Part shown: piece after piece, positions 1 through 11,332 of the stretch
How positions within the stretch are numbered: the first letter of the stretch is position 1
Layout: each line of letters opens with the position of its first letter
Source: Pardosa pseudoannulata
Taxonomy: Eukaryota; Arthropoda; Arachnida; Araneae; Lycosidae
Direction of reading: 5' to 3'
Length of the DNA stretch: 64,000 bases
Assembly: GCA_032207245.1 (NCBI GenBank)
Contig: CM063498.1
Coordinates: 57,434,170 to 57,498,169, forward strand
Position numbers and translations under genes: made by a program
The notes under the pieces: model-generated
Seen by the model: the letters and a program-made list of their open reading frames with translations, nothing else
What the model was told of the DNA's origin: nothing
Databases searched by the model: none

Positions 1-500
1 ATGTTTTCTTTCATATATTTTTTAAATATTGATACCCGGAGCTGTATTGGTTTGTAATTTATTGATTTCGTGGCGTTCTTTGGTAAAATATCTGCATATT
101 CATTACCGGTATTCCCCGTATGAGCTTTGGTCCAAATTATATTAATTGTTCGGTTATTCATTTTTTTACATTCTTTTTGTATCTCGGTAATTAATTTGGA
201 TTTCGGTACTAATTGTTCTAGGCTCTTGATTACTGAAAGACTGTCAGTATATAAATAGATATTGTCTTCACTCAATTTTTTTATTTTTCTGAGCGAATCA
301 CGTATTGCAGACCCCTCAGCCTGAAATACAGTATTATGACAATGCAATTTTGTTTTACAGGTATATATTATTTTGTATCTTTTTATTATTACATAACCAT
401 AACCCGTTCCTGTTTCCCTTTTACTTCCATCTGTAAAGATTTTCAATCCTTCATTTTTTAACAACAACGGAAGCATTTCAATTTGATATTTTATAAACTT
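1..500 (-). pseudogene. Non-LTR retrotransposon RNase H fragment, runs off left edge
   Basis: On the minus strand one frame stays open from a TAA at 501-503 to the window edge. It encodes an RNase H type 1 domain as found at the end of the second ORF of I/R1-type LINEs. In order it shows FTDGSK (first Asp), FQAEGSAI (Glu), YTDSLSVIKSL (second Asp) and WTKAHTGNTGNEYAD (His and last Asp). All four catalytic positions are therefore present. RNase H removes the RNA strand of the RNA-DNA hybrid during retrotransposition. No reverse transcriptase lies upstream (beyond 500 on the plus strand), so the copy is 5'-truncated here. The first ATG in frame is at 474-476, but it is not necessarily a real start. 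The rest of the C-terminus lies outside the window. Confidence 0.8.
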
Positions 501-529
501 TTAGAAGAGATTTTAATCATGTACTAAAG

Positions 530-799
530 CAGCGGTTCTCAAATTTATTTCGCAGTGGCACCTCTAGCATGCGCTTGAGGCACTCATTTGTGTCTCCGTT
601 TGATTGTTCTAGAGCGTGACATTCTACGCTATCACTTGAATAAACCGGGACCTACTGCTTCAGTCTGATTTCGAATAGCTACAATATTCCATGCCAGTAG
701 TGGAAATCAAACCCACGAACTCTAGTTCAGAAGAGAAGCGGGCTAATCATTTGGCCATCATTCGGCCATGGTGTTTCGGTTCATAGTTTGAGAACCATG
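530..799. mobile_element. hAT-like MITE, degraded
   Basis: The left end begins CAGCGGTTCTCAAA and the right end finishes AGTTTGAGAACCATG, an inverted repeat typical of non-autonomous hAT elements. The flanking 8-mers do not match, so the boundaries are approximate. A tRNA-derived SINE sits inside it. No transposase coding remains. Confidence 0.45.
599..768 (-). mobile_element. tRNA-derived SINE, old copy inside a hAT MITE
   Basis: Read on the minus strand it has the tRNA-like head (a degraded TGGCC-type A box, and a B box read through 'aaatcaaacccacgaac' on plus) and the body block containing 'ccgggacctactgctt', shared with at least ten other copies in the window. It is much more diverged than the copies at 55.6 or 61.9 kb. 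Confidence 0.65.
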
Positions 800-1334
800 A
801 AGGTAGAGGAACTGTCGCTCTTCGAGGTAAAAGTAAGGCTAATTCTTAGAATATGCCGTACAGGGGGAAGGCAACTTAAATTTTAAGTATCTTTAAGCCT
901 TCTTCAATAATTTTAAGATTCTATGAATTTCAACTTTTCTTTATTCTGGAAACGGCACCTCTGGTTAATGTTCGCTGCACCAAGTTTGTTAATCGCGGTG
1001 CTAAGAATGGATGACAGCGCTCTCAGGCAATTCACCTCATTTTTATTAATAATATAAAACGTTTTATAAAATAATAAAATGTGCATTATTCTGTTACGAT
1101 CAAAAAGTAAAGCCTTTCAAAAATTTCTGAAATTTCATTTTTTAAGCATAGTAACGTGTAACAAAAATTAATTCCTAGTTTCAATAAAATGTAATTAATG
1201 TATAGGCTTCAAAGAGAGTATTCTAAAACTTAAACACAGGTCTTTCCTTATATAACTATCTGGATAGAAAAAGGATTGATAATCACGATTTTAATGTTAT
1301 TAAAATCAAAGCTGTCTCGGGAAAGCAAGAAATA
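800..1334. other. AT-rich intergenic DNA, nothing recognised
   Basis: No credible reading frame or clear repeat end was seen. A short block near 950-1010 (cggcacctctgg) resembles the interior of the hAT-like MITE family but is too short to call. Confidence 0.4.
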
Positions 1335-1342
1335 CTCTAAAG

Positions 1343-2249
1343 CAGGGGTCGGCAACCTGTTTGTTCTTAAGGGTGTAATACTAAATTTGAAAATCACCGA
1401 GGGCGCATATTTTACAGATAATCAACAGGTATAAATAGGCATTAAAAAAACAGACTTTTTATTAAATTTATTTTGTTGGTGTCATACATAATGATACATA
1501 TAGTTCAGTGTGAAACTTGGGTGTCCATATTTTCAGCTAATTTCTTATAATTGAGGATATATTTAGAGTTTACGGTCCTTAAACAATTATCTAAATGTGA
1601 GTCATTAAGCTTTGTTCGGTATTTTGATTTCAAATTTTTCATATTTGAGAACAAAGACTCGCAATTGTATGTTGCACAATATGAATAAATTTTTAGCGCA
1701 CATTTCTTTAAAATAGGATACTTATTTTCATCGACTAAATTCCAAAACATGTTATCATTACTATGCGCTTTTAAAATAATATCACTTTGCAAGTTTATTA
1801 TTTCTAATTCTAGGTCTTCGATATTATGAAGCTCGAAATACACTGAAACTAATTCAAGGACATCATCTTCAGTAACATTGAATGGTTTTATGAAAAATCT
1901 TAGAACGGGTTCTAATGCTGCAAAATCGTCAAATCTAGAAGAAAACTCTTCTATTAGCTTATCTATAATTTCTGAATATGATGTAGCAGTAACATTTTCG
2001 TTATTCGAATTTAAACTTTCAACAGTATATTTTATATTTGGGATATGTGATAATGATTTTTTCAATAGATGGGATTTCAACAACACTAACTTGCATTTCA
2101 ATCTCCTAAACTCAACTGACTACTTGCTGTATATCGCCGTTTGACAAGAATAAGTAAGCTATCATATATTTACATTAGTCCAGCGAGGGCTCATTAAAAA
2201 TCGATCGGGGGCGCCATGGCGCCCGCGGGCGCCGCGTTGCCTACCCCTG
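1343..2249 (-). mobile_element. hAT transposon relic with perfect 8-bp target duplication
   Basis: The element starts CAGGGGTCGGCAACC and ends CGTTGCCTACCCCTG, a 15-bp terminal inverted repeat with two mismatches. It is flanked by identical 8-bp copies of CTCTAAAG (1335-1342 and 2250-2257), which is the diagnostic hAT duplication length. The duplication has TA at its centre, the preference described for the Buster group. At 907 bp it is far shorter than an autonomous hAT, so it is an internally deleted derivative that keeps only the C-terminal part of the transposase, on the minus strand. Confidence 0.9.
1505..2101 (-). pseudogene. hAT transposase C-terminal fragment (dimerisation region)
   Basis: This 198-codon frame lies inside the hAT relic. 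Residues from about 115 to 180 (FWNLVDENKYPILKKCALKIY, then CESLFSNMKNLKSKYRTKLN, then HLDNCLR) match the hAT C-terminal dimerisation pattern seen in ZBED/GTF2IRD2-like transposases. That region holds the transposase multimer together in the nucleus. The zinc-finger N-terminus and most of the catalytic core are missing, so it cannot be an active transposase. The frame is still open, which suggests a moderately recent deletion derivative. Its initiating Met is probably not a genuine start. Confidence 0.8.
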
Positions 2250-2257
2250 CTCTAAAG

Positions 2258-2817
2258 ACTACATTGAACACGGAAAGTACTTAAACACTGTGTCAAATAA
2301 ATTATATTTGGGTGTAGTATAGAAATTCTAGATTATTTTTTTTCTTTGATTTAACTATAATCTAAATTTAAGTTTCAATAAATCAGTCATTATATTTATT
2401 ATTATTTCTAGTCAACAATTCTATAAGTAATTAAAAAATATGAACATTGTCCCACTACAATGAGATAAGTGTTGCTTGTATGTTTTAAAAATAAAATGTT
2501 AAATTTATTCTGTATCCCTCTACTAAAGTAATTTGAATTCTGATAAGTTTCCTGTGAAACTTAAGTGAACTTAAGTTGGACCACTTTTATTTTGAAAGTA
2601 TTTTCAAAAAGACACAGATTACAACTATGCTAAAAAAAAGAATAAAACAAACAGAAGATCATTCGTCAATTTTTTACGAATGATTTACAAATGGAAAGGA
2701 TTTAACACAGAATTAACAGAATTAAGCTTTATTACAATTTGGAAGTTAAATTGATAAACTTCCTATTGCTTACCCTTTATTTCCCATACCATTGGTGAAT
2801 ATATGGTGATGAATATA
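2258..2817. other. AT-rich intergenic DNA, nothing recognised
   Basis: No reading frame, RNA gene or repeat end could be supported here. Confidence 0.4.
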
Positions 2818-2821
2818 TCAA

Positions 2822-3467
2822 CCCTCTAAGCGGTTCGCACGTACAATTCCGCCAAACCGATGATGTCTTCAAATCGGTTGTCACGTACAATTTTCGACCT
2901 CCAAAAACGTTCCAAAAATGGATATAATGTACATTTCTTCCAGTGTTTTTTCTGTCAGTGTTTGAGGTAGGAGGGTCAGGTAGATTGTTTCGAAACTGCA
3001 TCCCTCTTTGACTGACATTTTTTGATGGATTCACCCCTACTCCCTGTGGCACAAAAAAGCTGATAGCTTTTCATGGCTTTGTAAATCTCTATTTCGAAGT
3101 ATTTCGTTTGCGCTAACAGATGTATCTCTCATTGCACCACTTAAATATCTTGGATGACTTTCGTAAAAAAAATATTAATAATTCTCTTAATATTTTTATT
3201 TGTACTTTTAGAACCCATTATTTCTTATGGGATGGTCTTCAAGACTTGACGAGCTTCATGTGTATTAAAAATTAACAATCTATAATATCTATTTATATAT
3301 CTATTTATAACCGGAAGTAAAGGGACAATGACGAGAATGGGTTATCCGTATTCCATTCTAGTATACAAGGGGTGAAGTAAAAAATCATAGAACGCGTTGG
3401 CCATTGACACAATAAACCTTTAGCTTATTTTGAGACATTTTTTAATCGGTGTGTTCCACTTGGAGGG
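2822..3467. mobile_element. piggyBac-type MITE, copy A
   Basis: The terminal repeats are CCCTCTAAGCGG at the left and, read inward from the right, CCCTCCAAGTGG. The right flank is TTAA (3468-3471) and the left flank is TCAA (2818-2821), one change from TTAA, the invariant piggyBac target. The same 0.6-kb sequence occurs inverted at 24122-24726 with intact TTAA on both sides. No transposase domain is recognised. A short frame near the left end (minus strand, through 'VSQRGMQF') is shared with copy B but has no known function. Confidence 0.8.
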
Positions 3468-3471
3468 TTAA

Positions 3472-5180
3472 ATCTAAAATGTCTTATGAAATTCTGGGAT
3501 TTAAAAAAATACGAATTACAATAATTTTGGGTATTAAATCCTATCTACATGGCGAGAAGCTGTAATTTTAAACATTTGATGTCATTTATAAAATTTCATA
3601 AGATGTTTATTTCCTCACTGTAAACACAACAGGATGTAAACGCAGTTCTGGAAAGAGAAGTTTTATATTTTTCGGTTGATATGCCTGCTGATAAAATAAA
3701 TTCATGTTCTTGAATGATTCTGAAGGATGATGAATTCATGTTCATGTTGTTTCATGGGCTTGAAAAACCGTAAAATATCATTCCAAATTACAAAATTATA
3801 AATAATAACAAAATAGCTGAAAATATGGGGATTGTTAGTATCATTGTCATTTACCTTCGCTTAAAAGGAAAAAACGTTCCAAGAAAAAAATAACAATTTT
3901 ACGAACTATTTTTTAACTATCTCTATTAAGCGTTAATGAGTCAATACCAATAAAATCGCACCGAACTCAACATAATAAGCGTAGTTAAATTGTTAAAGCG
4001 TAGTTAACTGCTCTATTTGCGTTAAAATTTCTCTTTTATCAGCTCTCCTGAAAGGTGTGTACCATTCAAAGTACACACACACACACACACACCCAACAAA
4101 TTATATTCAACTTTAATCTTGTTTCAGTAACGTCGGGCAATATGTATTTGTTCTTTAACAGTGAAGCTATTCTTACTTGCGTGGGACGAACTGATAGCAT
4201 TTTGTCAGTGACCAATGAAATTCCAAGAATAATACCAGTTAAATGATATCTTTTCGATTGTTCCCTAAAATCGATTCAGGAGAGAGATATTTTTTTTTTA
4301 AACCAAAATATCAATTTTTTGGTGGATAGTAGTTTTGCACACATATTGAATTTTGGTGTTATAAAACTTAAAGTATGCATAAACCATGAGGATTTTGTTT
4401 TGATTCTTCACAAAAGCTTGATTTAACCTAGAAGAAATAAAAGTCATACGTGCAGACTAATTTTATTAAATATATTTATTTTAATGGCAGTTAGTTGGTC
4501 GGAGAAGGCAAAAGGGATTAAATTTTGGCATCTTAGCAAACATGAATATGGCATCTCTTTAGTATAAATTAATTTGTGATGTCCTGGTAACATTCTGTCT
4601 TCTCTCAAATCCCGTGTATTAAGAGATCTCAAAATTATTAAATTTATTTTATGTATCAAAAACAAATAAAACGAAACATTTGGTGAATTAAACTCTTTGT
4701 ATCATGTGTTACGTTCCTACATAATTTAAATACTTTTTCTCAGATTTCATATTTTTTAATTGTGCACATGATGTCTTGCAAACTAATCCTAACAGCTTCA
4801 TGAACCTTCGTGTACTGATGAAAGCTAATGACTATTGCACCCATATATCTAGACAAATGTGGAAAAGGTAGTTCCTAGAGATTATTTTAAATTTAATCAA
4901 AATTACTAAATCTTCAAAATTTTCGATTTCTTTCATTTTTTATAAGTTAATCTTAAATGTTTCTGTTTTTTTATATTAATACTTTTGACATATCTCAAAC
5001 GAAATGAAATTTATAGCGAATTAAACTGTCTATATCATATTGTAAGTTCCTGCATAATTTAAACTTCAAAATTATATTTCTCTACTTTCATATTATTTAC
5101 TTTGAGTGCACAAACTTTCCTTACAGTCTTAAAGGAAATTTCGTACATATTTTAAGCATATGCATGTAATGAGACGGACT
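3472..5180. other. AT-rich intergenic DNA
   Basis: Nothing gene-like was recognised. It holds one short CA microsatellite, listed separately. Confidence 0.4.
4072..4092. repeat. (CA)n microsatellite
   Basis: About ten CA dinucleotides in a row. Confidence 0.95.
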
Positions 5181-5189
5181 TCTCGATGG

Positions 5190-5545
5190 GTGGTTGCAGT
5201 CATAACCATAAAAATGATACCGTTTTAGCTAAAGACCTTTATTAAGATAACGTTGGAGGACGGGTGCCCACTTCATCATAGGGACAGGACAAAACGGAAG
5301 GGTCAGCTAGCATGAAGTTCTATGTACAAGACCCGTAACACCTGGGTCAACATCTGTGGGAAAATATCTCTAGAAAAATCTGTCTCCGACAGCGTGTATC
5401 TCCTTTTTATTTGGAAATTTCTTAAATTGTCCGCTAGGGCCATGTAGGGTTACAATTGGTCAGGTCCCTTCTCTGAGGACGTAAACTGTAGCCTCAGTGG
5501 TCAATTTAGGTTAGGGGTTAAAAAGGGGAATGCAAAAGGACGCGA
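5190..5545 (-). other. GC-richer patch, possible LTR or retroelement end (unresolved)
   Basis: This patch is clearly richer in G and C than its surroundings. Read on the minus strand it ends in an AATAAAGG polyadenylation-like motif (near 5240-5250) followed by about 60 bases. That arrangement suits the R-U5 end of an LTR or the 3' end of a transcript. No TG...CA boundary or target duplication was found, and no reading frame is present. Confidence 0.3.
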
Positions 5546-7177
5546 GAATTTTTAGCATTTGATTTAAGTTTTGAAAACCCCTGAGAATTTTTCTTGCATG
5601 CATATTACAACTCAAGCATAAAATAATTTAATTATTGGGATTGAATTTTTTAACTTCTAATATTAAAAATTAAGAACTTTTTTTATATTTTTAAAAGTTT
5701 TCAATTTGATATCTATTTAAATAATTTAAGCATGGATTTTAAAAATTAAATAAAGATATTTGGTTATTAATTGTAAAGATAGTAACTGTAAAGATATTGT
5801 GGTATGAATTACATTTGGAAAAGAATTTGTATTATGAAAGAGGCATATTTTCTGTTGCCTTGTGCGCAAGACTCTGTTTTTTCAATTTTTGCATCCCGTT
5901 ACAAAGGGAAAGAAAAACTAGAAAAATTACTTTTTCAAATCATGAAGATTATATAACTTTTAAATAAAACTAAATATCTTAATGTATATACATAGTAAAA
6001 ATACCAGTTGTAAAACAAAATTTTTTTCATTTTTAAAAGTCGATAAAAAAGCTCATTTTTATTCGTTTATCGAAGTCCAGTACCTTACCCAGATCGAGGC
6101 ATGTGAGAGGGGGTTCGACGGAACCAAATCCCCTTCCCTCGAAAAAACAACAATGAAAATTTAAATAAAAGTGAATTTTTCAATATAAAATCTTATAAAA
6201 CTGCATACTAAATTAAAATTGAATTTTTTAACAAAAAATTCAATTTTTTTAAATTTTTATTTATTTCCTAAAGTTTTAATAATTTTTCTTTTAATTGTTT
6301 TATAAATTTACTGAAACATATTACATCAGATTTTGCATGGACTTTTTAGATACATATCAATTTAAATTTTATATTGTTAAATTTAGGTTCATTCGGATGA
6401 AAATTATATTGTGTTCAACCTGTAAAAAATTCATGAAAAAATGTTAAAAACATTTCGAGATAACATGCGCGTTATATGAAAAAAAAAACACAATTTGAGA
6501 AAAATCCAGTTAAAGTTTCGTAATTTTAAACTTGTTTACAGTAAATAGCAGACACTTTTTATTCATACCTCCTCTCAATATTGGAATTTTTCTTAAATGT
6601 TCAGAACTGAATTCCTTTTCACATATATTTTTTCTGAAAAATCCAATATTTTGTAGATATAACAGTCGTATGAATGCTTAAAATACTGACGTCAATAGTA
6701 TGAACACTGGATAGAGTAAATTTATTCACTTTTATTATAAATATGTGCAAAAGTTTCTGATCTCAGCAAATAGTCACCATATTTCAAGATCATCATGCCA
6801 GAAAGATAGGAATTTATCTGGAAGGAGGGGTACAGAATTGCTTTTTTACGATTTATCAATACGCGATTTAGCCTTACAGTTGTTAAAAGCGAAACGTTTG
6901 GGATGAATTTGAGATATTGTGACAGTTTTTTCCCATAGCAAGTAAGATTTCAGCTATACTTTATTATCTTTATATCTTTTTTTTAAAATTGAATCCAACT
7001 TAAAAAAATTGGCATTATTGGCATTAAATGTCGGACTTATAAGATTAAAGTAATTCTACCTTTATTATATCACACTACATTTTATATTATTAGTGATATG
7101 AAAAGGGAATAATAGTAACGACCCAAAAAAATTTATTTTTGGTGCAAAATATCTTGGAAAAAGAAATGAGAATGAAT
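5546..7177. other. AT-rich intergenic DNA, nothing recognised
   Basis: Only short spurious frames and A/T runs are visible. Confidence 0.4.
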
Positions 7178-7356
7178 TGGTTGATTGATTTGGAGCTCTA
7201 GGGCCTACTTTTTTGTAAAACTAGGTGTAATGAGACCGGGACCTACTGCTTAAAGGCAATTCAGAACGACTAGAAACATCCATGACAAAGGAGGATTCGA
7301 ACCCACGAACTCCCGTACCGAAGATCAGCGCCCTAACCATTCGGCCATCGTTAGTC
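7178..7356 (-). mobile_element. tRNA-derived SINE
   Basis: Minus-strand copy with a tRNA-like head (B box GGTTCGAATCC read from 7274-7284) and the shared body 'gagaccgggacctactgctt'. The TTTGG tail is mutated to 'ggttgattgatttgg'. Confidence 0.85.
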
Positions 7357-8262
7357 TAAATGGATTAGAAAGGTTTATACGAAAATGTTAGTGCACATTT
7401 GAGTAGACAATTTATATGTATAAATTAGTACATAAAAATATCAGCCGTTGAATTACTATGGCCCCTTACTATGTTTTGGCCAGCATAAAATGCCAAAAAC
7501 TAAAATCCGTCAGGATTCTTAAAAAAAAAAATTTAATATAACATGGAGGATATACATTACTTTGTTTACAATATTTTACTGTGAATCTTGAATTTTAAAA
7601 ATTGAGTAAGACTACATAATCAAATTATCGTAATGCAATATTTATCATAAAACTTTGCAAATAAATTTCTGATTTTAATCAATCAGAGATTTAAGATTAA
7701 GGAGACAAAACATAATATAAATTGAAGTATGTTTGATCATGTAATGCACAAATTCAGCATGAAGGTCTAATGAATACTTAAAATTCATAAATAAAAACTG
7801 ATTAAAGTGACTACCCTTTATTTTTAAGTAATTACATTCAAGTTTTCAATATCAAATAATATTATAGTGGAAAGTAATGTTTTATAAAAGGAGATTGTGA
7901 TAGTATTAAATGAAACGTAGTATTTAGTAGCGAATTATGCATTCTTAATAATAATAACACTGTAAAAGTCATGGAAATGTGTACTGTGAACGAAACAGTA
8001 CACCATAAAAATGAATTAATGTTGATTATGTTAATGAATAATTCAGTGCTAACATCTATAGCTCTTATTTAATTAAACTAAACATACAAAGCGTTAAAAT
8101 TAATATTTTTCTACGAAAACTTTAGTCTTTAGTTTTGTTTTCAGCATTATGTAAAATATCTATCTTTAAAAATAAGAAACGTAAAAAAGCAATATTACTC
8201 AGTACCAGAAATCTTAGAGAATAACTAAAGGTTCTTTTGTTGTTACGGTGAAACTTTTATAG
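7357..8262. other. AT-rich intergenic DNA, nothing recognised
   Basis: No gene or repeat end is supported up to the tandem array. Confidence 0.4.
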
Positions 8263-8976
8263 AACGATATTGTCTGCTACGATATTTTCTATTAAGCAGC
8301 GGAATTTCTTTTTTACTTCCTGTAAGATCAAGAAGTTAGTAATTTTGCTATAAAATTTTTATATAACGATATTGTCTGCAACGATATTTTCTTTTAAGTT
8401 ACGGAATTTATTTTTTACTTCCTGTAAGATCAAGAAGTTAGTAATTTTGCTATAAAATTTTTATATAACGATATTGTCTGCAACGATATTTTCTATTAAG
8501 CAGCGGAATTTATTTTTTACTTCCTGTAAAATCAAGAAGTTAGTAATTTTGCTATAAATTTTTTATATAACGATATTGTCTGCAACGATATTTTCTTTTA
8601 AGTTGCGGAATTTCTTTTTTACTTCCTGTAAGATCAAGAAGTGAGTAATTTTGCTATAAAAATTTTATATAACGATATTGTTTGCAACGATATTTTCTTT
8701 TAAGCAGTGGAATCTATTTTTTACTTCTTGTAAGATCAAGAAGTTAGTAATTTTGCTATAAAATTTTTATATAACGATATTGTCTGCAACGATATTTTCT
8801 ATTAAGCAGTGGAATTTATTTTCTACTTCCTGTAAGATCAAGAAGTGAGTAATTTTGCTATAAAATTTTTGTATAACGATATTGTCTGCAACGATATTTT
8901 CTATTAAGCAGTGGAATTTATTTTTTACTTCCTGTAAGATCAAGAAGTTAGTAATTTTGCTATAAAATTTTATATT
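8263..8976. repeat. Tandem array of seven 102-bp units
   Basis: The motif AACGATATTGTCTGC recurs at 8263, 8365, 8467, 8569, 8671, 8773 and 8875, exactly 102 bp apart. Units differ by a handful of substitutions and no indels change the period. Each unit contains a second AACGATATT about 17 bp after the first and a conserved block 'acttcctgtaagatcaagaa'. The array lies about 0.6 kb beyond the stop codon of innexin 1. Confidence 0.95.
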
Positions 8977-9437
8977 TAAAATATATTTAAGGAAAATTAA
9001 ATAAGATCTCTAAATACAATGCAAGATACACATTACGCACATAAATTGTATGGGTAAATGAACAAACTGAATATAATTTTTTGTAGGTCCCTACAGTATT
9101 GTTTCAGACAGATTTTAATGTGAGTGCGTATATATAAATATATATATACACATATATATAATCGTAATCAAAATTTAGCATTCTTTGATTTTATTATAAA
9201 GTGTTTGGAATGTTATGTTGTAAACGATTACTTCATAAGATAAAATTCAGAACACTTGATTTAAATTAGTTAGTTTCATTACCTGTCAAATAATCATCCT
9301 CTTATATCGTAAGAATTCTTTTGAATAATATAAGTTTTTTTTATCAGAAATTGAATATCTAAATAAGAACACTTTTCTGTGTACATTTTGTTTCTGAAAC
9401 GAGCTAGTCGCAAGTATATGCAAATGTTGCAGCTTGA

Positions 9438-9440
<3 letters not shown>

Positions 9441-9482
<42 letters not shown>
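9441..9482 (-). repeat. Poly(A) tract on the coding strand, 3' of innexin 1
   Basis: 42 consecutive T on the plus strand, so poly(A) in the sense of innexin 1. It starts 65 nt after the stop codon. No canonical AATAAA lies between the stop and the tract. Confidence 0.9.
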
Positions 9483-9483
<1 letters not shown>

Positions 9484-9546
9484 TAAAGACACATATAAGT
9501 TGTTTTTGCTACGATTCAGTTTTAAAAGTTTGATTGAAAGGAAGGT

Positions 9547-10635
9547 TCATTTGGAAGAATAAGTTGGCGAATCCTTTTTGAATTCTTCAGCTAGCAGATG
9601 AATGACATGTTTAAAGTTTTCAGCACGCATATTCTGGCAGAGAAGGGTGAGAATGAACCAATCAAATCTGTCGCACCGCCTAAGAACTATTTTTAAATCA
9701 TTGAGATCGACTCTTAGGCACTTCGAACGCAATATAAGGAATCGGAATTGCTTTATAAGCAATATAACGATACGGTATAAGACTTCTAAGCCAGAAATGA
9801 CCGCAAGTATCACAAACCAGAACCACAAAAATATGTAAATCTTCTCATTCATGATGTTGATGGGAATCAGACACATAGCGTCGTGCTTTTGCACATCTCC
9901 GGATGAACCATACCTGTAGAACGTGCATTTCGACATCCTGGGAAACACTTTGATCATCGGGTCGTACCTCAGAGTATAGTCCCACTCGGTGAATCCTAAC
10001 ACCTCTGTTCCGTAGGTAGTGAATTCGCCGCCCAAGAAACGATCCATCATATATATTTGCCCGACGACATTCACGAAGTTCAAAAGTTCGCAAAAAATAA
10101 AAAATGAGGTATAAAACATGTGATGTCCGGCGCTATCCTTCAGGTAGGCGATCAACAACTTGGTTTTCTCTTCAACTTTCGCTTGTACGATTGGGGAGTT
10201 AAGGTCCATCACTAGATCCTGAATCTTGTGGGCTTCAATGTTTTTCCAGAGGTAACGAGGCACATAAAATAACATGGCTTGTAGAAACAAAACGAAACAA
10301 ACCCATTGGTAGTATGCATGATAGATTCTTTCTTCGCCTTCTGTATATTTGTCGATACCTGGATAAGGAATTTCTTTTCCTATTTCCTTCTTCCAAGCAC
10401 TCTTGATGCTGAAAGTGGTTGAAATCCAGCAAAATGTTTTTAGTAAAGCCTCCGGAATATCGTCTTTAGAAATGCAGTCTATGGGTTCTCCAAGAAACTG
10501 GCGTCCTGTAACTGCAATACTAAAGGCAATCAAAATTACCAGAGTAAATCTGTAATGCAGCCGAAAGACGAAGTTATCGACTACGCATTTCCTTGTCTTG
10601 AAGAAGCTCTTCAAATCTCCAAAAAGCTTATCCAT
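9547..10635 (-). CDS. Innexin (gap-junction subunit), paralogue 1
   Basis: A complete 362-residue innexin in one exon. Innexins assemble in the plasma membrane as gap junctions or hemichannels. The start is taken at ATG 10633-10635 (MDKLFGDLKSFF). Six further upstream codons are open, but they begin with GTG just after an in-frame TAG. Membrane segments lie near residues 30-46, 107-127, 173-197 and 265-294. YYQWV is at 108-112, at the entrance to the second segment. Loop cysteines are C54/C69 and C237/C255, the two per loop that define the family. Other family blocks are FRLHYRFT, LNFVNVVGQIY and NEKIYIFLWFWF. The C-terminus is short (about 65 residues) and cytosolic. A 5'-UTR intron is possible (acceptor-like TTTTAG about 30 nt upstream of ATG). 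The 42-A tract follows the stop. By eye, about half of the positions match the other two copies. Confidence 0.96.
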   Translation of the reverse strand: MDKLFGDLKSFFKTRKCVVDNFVFRLHYRFTLVILIAFSIAVTGRQFLGEPIDCISKDDIPEALLKTFCWISTTFSIKSAWKKEIGKEIPYPGIDKYTEGEERIYHAYYQWVCFVLFLQAMLFYVPRYLWKNIEAHKIQDLVMDLNSPIVQAKVEEKTKLLIAYLKDSAGHHMFYTSFFIFCELLNFVNVVGQIYMMDRFLGGEFTTYGTEVLGFTEWDYTLRYDPMIKVFPRMSKCTFYRYGSSGDVQKHDAMCLIPINIMNEKIYIFLWFWFVILAVISGLEVLYRIVILLIKQFRFLILRSKCLRVDLNDLKIVLRRCDRFDWFILTLLCQNMRAENFKHVIHLLAEEFKKDSPTYSSK

Positions 10636-11324
10636 GGCTTCACTTTTAATCACCTACGTTCAACTGACTAAAATTTCAAAAACTTAATAAGAGATACCAT
10701 ACATTTAAAGCACAACGTTGTAGATCTGGTCAACTAAGTACACGTTTTTCTTAGAGAATCGAATATGATAAGGATATAAGTTTTAAAATGTCATGAAGAA
10801 TAGCTTCTCTTATGAAGTACTCTGGAGAAATGTGATAGAAGTTTGAACAGCTTGTTCAAAATGCAGATAAAGTATTTGATATCAGAGTTTCTTGTGGTTC
10901 AACAGTCGAAAGTAGAAAGATTAGATATTTTTTTTCTCCTCCTGTTTTGAATCAGGTAAGAATCAAAGGTCATTTCGAGAGTTACAGGCTGTGTTTTTTC
11001 TATTGAGTAATTTTCCAGGAAACAAACACAGACGAGCAAACAAAGCTAAATATGGGCTTGGTATTCTTTATTAGTTGTATAGATAAAAATCGTTTGCATT
11101 TTTTTCTTATTACAGAAACTGAAAATCTTGAGAAAACAGAACTAAAAAAATGTTCTTAATTAAGACAGACATGACCGAAAGTATCTCGAACATACATGTT
11201 GGCGCAAAGGCAACATATAAGGTCTTTATACAATATTTTTTAGTGATGTTTTACTTATTTCATAAATATTTTTTTCTTCTGCAGTGCCTCAAGTGTAGCA
11301 GAAATTCTGAAAGTCTCCTTTAAT
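10636..11324. other. Upstream region of innexin 1
   Basis: AT-rich. No convincing TATA box or GC-rich promoter is seen. If the gene has a non-coding first exon it could lie here or further upstream. No other gene is visible. Confidence 0.35.
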
Positions 11325-11332
11325 ATCTATAG

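Noticed and set aside
9286..9494. Two Lys-rich frames downstream of innexin 1
   Set aside because: They start in the 42-base homopolymer and have no other support.
10636..10653. Upstream start for innexin 1 adding six residues (IKSEA block)
   Set aside because: The first codon there is GTG, directly after an in-frame stop. The ATG at 10633-10635 gives the family-typical N-terminus.
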